The translations under genes were made by a program, and so were the position numbers. A stretch of 64,000 nucleotides of DNA. Source: Nelumbo lutea. Taxonomy: Eukaryota; Streptophyta; Magnoliopsida; Proteales; Nelumbonaceae. Under the pieces are notes generated by a model. That model did not search any database, was not told the DNA's origin, and worked only from the letters and a program-made list of their open reading frames with translations. Positions 56,573-64,000 of the stretch are shown in pieces; the first letter of the stretch is position 1, and the number at the start of each line of letters is the position of its first letter. Location: positions 83,854,076-83,918,075 of the forward strand of contig JAKGHH010000002.1 in the NCBI GenBank assembly GCA_022828595.1, written 5' to 3'.

Positions 56573-57220
56573 AAGTCGTCCAGGCCTGAAGGGTGGTGTC
56601 AAGCTAACTACTATTGCATCCAGTGCTGTCTCCAATCGAACTCTTGATCTGGTGAAGTTAGTTCGACCCAGAAGTTATAGAGTCTTTTCGTCTTCCAGCC
56701 CAGAAATTGCTCCTCCTGTCTGCTCGACTGTAGAGAGACTATTGTTTGCAGTTCGTAGAGGGTGTTTTGTCTTCAGAAAGGCTAGCATCTGAAACTAAAA
56801 GAAGTATTGCTCATCTTCTGTTCGGCTGCCTATTGTTTGAGGATTGGTAGAAGGAGCTCCGGTTTACAGTCAAGGAGTTCTGGTTTACCATAAGGGAGAC
56901 TATCATCTGAAACTAAAAGAGGTACTATCATCCTTGTCTGTTCAGATGCCTATTGTTTGCTGAACTGTTTGATGACTGTTCGGCTACCCAACTGTTGTCT
57001 GTTCAACTGATGAACTGTTCGGCTGCCCTACTGTTAAGCGACTGTATTCCTTAACACAGTAACTGTATTTAAACCTTTTTTTGTTGGTATTGTGGACTGT
57101 TGATGGTCTGTTTTAGCCGACTAATTGTCTGCTCAACATTAATCTTATTAATTGACTGTTCGGCTACTCTATTGATCTCCTTGACTGGTTAGCTATCAGC
57201 CTTACTAAGTAGGTCATTCA

Positions 57221-57486
57221 GACCTGTTCTTGTACTGCAATAGCAGTGTGCAGACTTGTTTCAGTGAAACCGTAGGTCAGAACGACCTGTTTCAGTACTG
57301 CAACAACAGTGTTCAGTTTGTTGTTTGTTCTCAGTGGAACTATAGGTCAGAAGGACCTGTTGTACTGCAACAGCAGTGTTCTGTTTGTTATTTGTTCTCA
57401 GTGAAACTGTAGGTCAGAAGGACCTATTCTTGTACTGCAACAGCAATGCTCTTTCTTTTGTTCTCAGTGAAACCGGTGGTCAGAAG
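57221..57486 (+). repeat. Four tandem repeats in the leader of element I
   Basis: Units start at 57221, 57284, 57354 and 57421 (63-70 bp each), each running GACCT(G/A)T...TACTGCAA(C/T)A(G/A)CA...TCAGTG(A/G)AAC...GGTCAGAA. The array ends about 70 bp before gag. Confidence 0.88.
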
Positions 57487-57555
57487 GACCTATATCTGAA
57501 AGTCTTGTACGGCTGTACCTTTTTTATTGCTATTTCAACTTTTTATTCAGATATC

Positions 57556-60500
57556 ATGGGCAGTGAAGATTCAGCCACATCTGGAGTTTCCTCAATGCTG
57601 AGTGGAATGGGTGGGGGTGACCTATCCTTTCCCATGGCTGTTGTCCCTCTTGATGGTTCAAATTACCTGGGGTGGTCAAGAGGGATCAAATTATACATCA
57701 CTGCAAGGGGGAAGATAGGCTATATTAATGGGAGGATAAAAGAACCATCCTCCAGGAGTGCTAAATATGATAGATGGAATCAGGAGAACAATATTGTTAT
57801 GTCCTGGCTCTTGGTTTCCATGCAACCTCAAATAAGGAAGAATTTCATGTGGGTTGAAACTGCGAATGAAATCTGGGAACAAGCAAAGTCTACATATTCA
57901 GAATTACGACACTATGCCAAAATTTATCAACTGCAGGCAGCATCTTCTACTTGTAGACAGGGGGAGTGGTGTTTATCGGTCTATTACTCTGACTTAACAT
58001 CTGTCTTGAAGGAGTTGGATCACTACCAGAGTGTGGATTGGAAGTGTGATGAGGATGCTAAGAAGTACAAATAGCTTGTCTCCCAGCAAAGGGTGTTTGC
58101 ATTCTTACATGGTCTGAATCCTATGTATGAATCTATCAGGGTTAAGATTCTCAGTTCTAAGGATCTCCCTTCTGTTCAGGAAGTCTATGCTCTTGTACAA
58201 TTTGAAGAAAGCAGGAGAAATTTGATGAACAGCCCTGGTGGGGATGCTGTTGTGTTAGTTGCAAAAGGGGGTGTATCTACTAGTGTGGGATCTTCTTCCC
58301 GGAAAGGAGATCTCTAGAAAAAAAACAGAAGATAAGGAAAAATGTGGTGCACTCATTGCCAGAAACCCCGACACACCAAAGATACCTGTTGGGATCTTCA
58401 TGGGAAACCAAAATGGGCTCAAGATCTGACTAAGAAGCAAGGTTCAGAGGTGAATAAGAAGTATGGACAGCAAAGTACAGAGAAACATCACATGGCCAAC
58501 ATGGCTTCTCGGGAGAATCAGCCCCTCATTTCTACTGTGACTCAGACACATCTCACTGGACTTGACCCGAGGGAGGACATTATGTATTCCTTCCATGACC
58601 ATTTAGAGCTCTATGGTAGAGCAATTCGTCAGATGGATAGTCCTCCCTCAACCTCATTTGCATCTACGTCAGGTAACCCTGCCACTGCTTCCCATGTTGC
58701 TTCTCACACCCTTGACTCTCCATGGATCATTGATTCTGGAGCATCAAAACATATGACTGGTACGTCCTCTTACTTTCAAACCTATCACCCTCTTTCTGGA
58801 AGAGACAAGGTGAGACTAGCCGATGGATCATACTCTTCCATAGCTGGTCAAGGAACTCTCTCTCTTCCTCTTGGCCTTACCCTTTCTGATGTTCTTTCCA
58901 AATTTTCCCATTAATTTGTTCTCTGTTAGTAGTGTTACTAATTCCTTGAATTGCCCAGTGACCTTCTTTCCAAATCTTCATGTTACAGGGTCTATGAGTC
59001 AGTCTATGAGTCAGTCCTGTAAGAAAAAAGTCTATTTATGGCATTGTTGTTTTGGTCATTTGTCTTTTGAGTCTTTGAAAGTTGTATTCCCATAACTGTT
59101 TAAGTCAATGTTTGTTTCTGATTTTTCTTGTCAAACATGTCAGTTGAGTAAGCATTGTAGAACTCATTTTCTTCAAAGAAATAGCAAATCTGAATCTCTG
59201 TTTCACATTGTTCATTCTGATGTGTGGGGCCCTGTTACTTTACCATCTGAGAGTGGCTACAAGTATTTCATTACCCTCATTGATAATTATTCTAGATATA
59301 CTTGGGTATACCCGATGCGAACTAGGGAAGAAGTACCAAAAATCATTCAAGATTTCTAGCGGATGGTCTTCACTCAATTTTAAACTGAAATCCAAATTTT
59401 CCAATCAGATAATGCAAAAGAATTTTTTCATAGTGACCTCACGGAATTTTTTGCTTCGCATGGTTCCCTTCATCGTAGCTCTTGTGCCCGCACACCACAA
59501 CAAAATGGTGTGGCCGAACGGAAGAACCGACATCTCCTTGAAACTCGAGGTTAACTACTTCATATGAATGTTCCCAAATGGTTTTGGCTTGAAGTTGTTC
59601 TTTGTTCCACTTACCTTATAAATCGTATGCCTTTTCGTCGGTTAGAGTACAAAGCCCCACATCAACTTCTCTTTCCTAAGGCTCCCCTTCTTTCTATTCC
59701 TCGTGCCTTTGTTTATCGGTGTTTTGTCCAAAATCTGTCTCCCATCCCGTGGGAAATTGGATTCTCGTGCTATCCTTTGCATGTTTCTTGGTTACTCCTT
59801 CACTCAAAAGGGATACCGTTGTTTTGATCCTATTTCTCGTAAATTCTATGTCTCCATGCATGTTTCTTTCTTTGAAGATGAGCCTTTCTATCCTGTTTCT
59901 CCTCAGGGGGAGTGTAAGCATGAGGAGAAACTGGTTCAGCTTCCCTCTCTCCCTGACCCTCCACCTTTTCGTGTTTTTTCTTGTCGTCGCAAAGGCCAAC
60001 CAAATTCAAGAGCTGTAGAGAATCCAGAAGCTGTACCTCCAGTGCCACCAGACTCCTCGGGGGAGGATCATACTCACTCAAGTATTTTGGCTCCCAATGA
60101 TGTCCTTGAATCTATTGAAAATGATTCCTCTACTGCTAATGGTCTTGACCGTCCTATTTCTCACAGGAAGGGTGTTAGATTGTGCACCACTAAACATCCC
60201 ATTTCCAACTTTGTCTCCTGTGAGAACATTTCATCCTCATTCCGTGCCTTCCTTACCTCTATTGACAGTGTCCCCATCCCTAAGAATGTGGCAGAAGCTC
60301 TTTCAGTTACTGAATGGACAAATGCCATGAGGGAAAAAATTAATGCCCTTCACAAAAATGGCATAAGGAAACTTGTTGATCTTCCTAAGGGAAAGGTTCC
60401 AGTTGGATATAAATGGGTGTTCATAGTCAAGCATAAGGTTGATGGAACAGTGGAAAGGTATAAAACTCGCTTAGTGGCAAAGGGATTTACTCAAGTGTAT

Positions 60501-61812
60501 GGAGTTGATTATGCAGAAACTTTTGCCCCCGTTGCCAAGATGAATTCCATTAGAATCCTTTTCTCTCTTGTGGCTAATCTGGATTGGGTTTTACACCAGC
60601 TGGACATCAAGAATGGATTCTTGAATGGTGACCTTGAAGAGGAAGTGTACATGATTCAACCTCCTGGTTTTCTAGCCCAAGGCAATGAACATAAAGTGTG
60701 CAAGTTGAAGAAGTCCTTATATGGGCTGAAACAATCATCAAGAGCTTGGTTCAGCAGATTCCATGTGGCAGTTCTGCAGAAAGGATACATGCAATGTCAA
60801 TCAGATCACACACTGTTTGTGAAAAAATGAGAAGGTAAAATTGTTGCTCTAATTGTATATGTGGATGACATAATTGTTATTGGTGATTGGGAGGATGAAA
60901 TTCAGAAATTGAAACTTTTCTTGCCACTCAGTTTGAAGTGAAGGATCTAGGACCTGCCAGATACTTCCTTGGAATTGAGGTTGCCCGATCAAAGAAGGGT
61001 ATCTTCATTTCTCAAAGGAAATATGTCCTAGATTTACTTCAGGACACTGGAAAGATGGGGGTGAAGCCAGTTGACTCTCCCATTGACCCCAACCATAAAT
61101 TAGGTGACAACTGTGGTGAATCGCTCAAGGATGTGAAACGGTTTCAAAGGATTGTAGGGAGATTGTATACCTTCCTATGACTCGCCCAGACATTGCATAT
61201 GCTGTTGGTGTCCTCAGTCAGTTCATGCATGCTCCTAGGTCTTCTCATCTTGAAGCAACAGAGAGAATTCTCCGATATCTAAAGAAGTATCCAGGTATTG
61301 GTTTGTTATTTCAAAAGCACGGACATTTGAAAGTTGAAATTTATACAGATGCAGATTGAGCTGAATCCCAAAGTGACAGAAAGTCTACCAATGGCTACTG
61401 CACCTTTATAGGAGGGAACCTTGTTACATGGAGGAGTAAAAAGCAAAATGTGGTAGCTAGATCCAGTGTTGAAGCTGAATATCGTGCTATGGCCCACAGG
61501 GTTGCTGAAGGCATGTGGATAAAGAATTTGTTGGGGGAGTTGGGTTTCCCAGTGACCAAACCTATAACTCTATTTTGTGATAACAAAGCAGCTATAAGCA
61601 TTGCTGCCAATCCGGTGCTACATGATAGAACAAAGCACATCGAAGTTGACAAGCATTTTATCAAAGAGAAAGTTATCACAGGCGAAGTGTGTACCCCTTA
61701 TGTCACTTCTGAGAACCAACTTGCAGACATCTTTATAAAGGGTTTAAACCTTTCCAGACATCATGATCTTTGTGACAAGTTGGGCATGATTGATATCTAT
61801 GCTCCAACTTGA
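57556..61812 (+). pseudogene. Broken copia gag-pol of element I
   Basis: Gag starts at ATG 57556 (MGSEDSATSGVSSMLSGMGG; GKIGYINGRIKEP) and is open to a TAG near 58072. It continues to the knuckle CTHCQKPRHTKDTC (58345-58386), interrupted by a TAG at about 58315. Protease WIIDSGASKHMTG is near 58726. GAG-pre-integrase (59037-59160), integrase (HSDVWGP, SDNAKEF, NGVAERKN) and linker follow, with stops at 59357 and 59380 and frame changes near 59550 and 59750. RT is open 59703-60830 (NGDLEEEVYM, SLYGLKQS), then a TGA precedes YVDD (60858-60869). RT C-terminus has a frameshift near 60925 and near 61170. RNase H has a stop at about 61358 and then an open frame, 61450-61812, ending MIDIYAPT. Confidence 0.9.
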
Positions 61813-61819
61813 GGGGGAG

Positions 61820-61836
61820 TGTTGACAGTTGTTTAT
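61820..61836 (+). repeat. 17-bp stub of the 3' LTR of element I
   Basis: Identical to the first 17 bp of the 5' LTR and placed directly after the purine tract. The remaining ~180 bp are replaced by J. Confidence 0.85.
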
Positions 61837-63523
61837 CCTGCTGAAGATGACACAGCTGTATGTGAAACGGAACCAGCAGAGTGCGTCCTACACACTGGAT
61901 CATTCTCAAGAATCCTCTGGAAACTCTAATCACCAAATCTTTTTCAGTCTTTTCTGCAAGACTGATGTCAAGAATTGATTTCTTGATTTCTTTCTTCTGG
62001 AAAGATCGAATCTTGCCAGAAGGAATGGCGGCGGTTGGAGGAGAACTCCTGGGACGAAGATGGCTGAATTGCTTCTCTTCTCTCTGGAGTGTGTATGAGA
62101 TCTAATCTCAGTTTGCAGGATGAGTTCTCTACATGCAACCCTAAGTTCGAAATCTGATTATGATCTCTTTGGGTTTCTCCTCTTTTCTTCTTGATTAAGA
62201 AACCTCCTGATTAGGAGCTATCCCAATCCAAATCAGCATTTGGATAGGGGATGATCTTAATCCTATCTGCAGATTAAGTTAGCTTACTCCTGATCTTATC
62301 AGGAGGTTACCAGATTCAAATCTAATTTGAATTTGGTCTCCCAGAGTGGATAAGGTTAAAGGCCCAATCCTTTTGCTAACTTTAATCCCAGATTCGCCCC
62401 ATAGATGGGTGATCACATCAGCCCAGCTCGAAATGGGCTTTTGGCCCATTAAGTGTTAATCGCTTAACTAGTTTCCAATCTGTTGCCCAGTTAGGCTTCT
62501 TTGTATGGCATGGGACCCAAGCATTGATCTACACACCAGCCACATGGGTTCGGCCCAACCCTTATTACAAGGCCCAGACGAATTCACTGAAAAGCTCAGT
62601 GAACCCCTGAGCGCATCACATGGACCCTACGGGCCCAACACTTGCATTAAGTGATCCCTGGGTCAAGCCATCTTATAAAAACCCAAGAACTGTGGGTAGG
62701 TGCAAGATTAGCCCATTAGGTATTATCCTAAATGGTCTTACACTTAACCTCTCAGCCCTTAATGATCAAGCATTGCTCGACAAGAGAGGACCTCTCCCTT
62801 GGCTACAAGGAACAGTGCCGCACTCTCCACTCACATGGATCCCGGGAATTAAAACAGTTTGCAAACATTTTGAAACCATACAACTATATATATGTATATT
62901 AATTTTGCAAAACAAAATTCCAACGATTGAAATCAACTATCGGCAGTTTGGTTTCCATCAGAGAGTGCCTTCTCGATCATTACCTTTGTCCGACAAAGGG
63001 GCTAATCCTGTCACTATGATCACCCACTCATATGAATTCTCAGACTGTCCCAACATACCCAGGTTTTGATCCCCGCTAAGGATCTCACTGATTGGCATAT
63101 CAAAGACAGCCCGATCCAACACCTAGTGAATTGTCATAATCGAGTCTAGGGGTCAGGTGTAACTTTCCAGTTTTGCCCATCTGTCTCCAAGGTCTAGGGC
63201 AATACTGGCAATCTGGTCCGATTCAAGGATTCGAATAATCCCATACTACATGTGCCTTGGGTCTTACCCTGGTGGCCGAGACAGGCCATCCCAACACTTG
63301 GTGGCACACCAGTATCAGCTTTGGCAGGATAAATCTCCCCAGACTTATCCAATGGCTGTGAACATTTAAAACTAACACGAGTCTCTATAAGTGTCCAGTC
63401 TTAGGGTCTTACACAGAATTATACCAAACAACATGAATCAAACATGCACTTTATTTATTTACATTAAAAATCAAAAGTACATCAAATCGGATTGAAGCTA
63501 AGGGCATACAAAACTGTCTAACA
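61837..63523 (-). mobile_element. Truncated long LTR J, inverted relative of H
   Basis: On the minus strand it begins TGTTAGACAGTTTTGTATGC at 63523 and aligns with solo LTR H from its start through the GCCATCTTCAG block (H about 38070). The last ~240 bp of the LTR are missing. The broken end joins I's 3' LTR and the intact end joins copia K sequence, with no target duplication between the flanks. On the plus strand it holds a 149-codon frame (62620-63069) that also exists, frameshifted, antisense in H. No internal region, primer site or protein domain. Confidence 0.82.
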
Positions 63524-64000
63524 CTTCTAATGTTCCTTACTCCTTTGATGTAATGGACAAACTTAGGAATATACTATTGCAATTGGAAAATGGCGGTACA
63601 TCCTCCTCATCAAGTTATGGACCTAGTCATCCATCTAATTCATATGCCATGACAAGTACTGCACTTGTTTGTTCCACATCTTTTAGCCCATGGATTGTAG
63701 ACTTTGGGGCTAGTGTCCATATGACTGGTATGCATTCACATTTTGCTTCATATAAATTAACCCCAAGGAAGGGCAAGATTTACTGTTGTTGATGGATCTC
63801 AAACCCCTATTTCAGGTTTGGGTGAAGTCAAAATCACTCATAACCTTTCTCTTTGATCTATTCTTCATGTTCCCTAGTTACATCAAAATTTGTTGTCTGT
63901 TAGTTCTCTTACAAAATCCCATAGTTGCTTAGTGACCTTTTTTCCCTACCCGTTGTGTTTATCAAGACTTGAGCACAGGGAAGATAATTGGAAGTGGACA
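63524..64000 (+). pseudogene. Copia gag end and protease of element K, cut by window edge
   Basis: The frame 63553-63792 reads MDKLRNILLQLENGG, a Ser-rich stretch and PWIVDFGASVHMTGMHSHF. This is the copia protease region, with the usual D-S-G-A-S changed to D-F-G-A-S. After a frameshift come LSVSSLTKS and CLVTFFPYPL, the segment before GAG-pre-integrase. The gag start and zinc knuckle are missing on the J side. The element continues past the window. Confidence 0.75.

Larger units (their letters stand above)
56364..61836 (+). mobile_element. Copia retrotransposon I, 3' LTR truncated
   Basis: A complete 5' LTR (197 bp), primer site, repeated leader, gag-pol and purine tract GAGGGGGAG are followed by only the first 17 bp of the 3' LTR (TGTTGACAGTTGTTTAT, 61820-61836). 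The sequence then switches to J. Gag and pol are closest to element F. The coding region has several stops but is less decayed than C. Confidence 0.92.

Noticed and set aside
62620..63069. 149-codon ORF as a host gene
   Set aside because: It lies wholly within LTR fragment J, antisense to it. The homologous stretch in H is frameshifted and no protein family is recognisable.

Overview
This is nuclear DNA of a flowering plant. It has no bacterial gene layout. It is dominated by Ty1/copia LTR retrotransposons with tRNA-iMet-type primer sites (TGGTATCAGAGC), and it also holds decayed L1-type LINEs, a tRNA-derived SINE and hAT-like MITEs. The species cannot be named from the sequence.

The only host gene I can support is a plus-strand apyrase (GDA1/CD39 nucleoside phosphatase) split into short exons at 7090-7202, 19944-20051, 21655-21709 and 33070-33243. 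All four exons have GT/AG borders, compatible phases and no internal stop. Earlier exons should lie before the window. I found no later exon up to 64000, so the intron after 33243 is at least 30.7 kb if the gene continues. Most of the rest is therefore mobile DNA sitting in introns of this gene: 12.7 kb, 1.6 kb, 11.4 kb and more than 30 kb.

Layout. 1-6870: copia element A (+, 66-5583) inserted in an older minus-strand copia. 7203-19943: LINE fragments, an old ~200-bp tandem repeat field, copia B (-, 12610-18193) inside that field, a copia integrase fragment and a SINE with a perfect 13-bp target duplication. 20052-21654: a MITE candidate. 21710-33069: AT-rich 250-bp repeats, a LINE, gag fragments, two hAT-like MITEs with 8-bp target duplications, and copia C (+, 26932-32300). 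33448-47851: a four-level nest on the minus strand, E containing F containing truncated G containing solo LTR H, with perfect target duplications for E, F and H. 47852-50096: old copia and LINE remnants. 50097-55465: copia D (+), same family as B. 56364-61836: copia I (+), same family as F, its 3' LTR cut after 17 bp and fused to J (61837-63523), an inverted truncated relative of the ~1.9-kb LTR H. 63524-64000: start of another copia polyprotein remnant, K.

No copia element keeps an uninterrupted gag-pol frame, so none looks autonomous. Deletions between short direct repeats recur (in B, C, D and at the F/G junction). Several families carry ~65-75-bp tandem repeats in the untranslated leader between primer site and gag.
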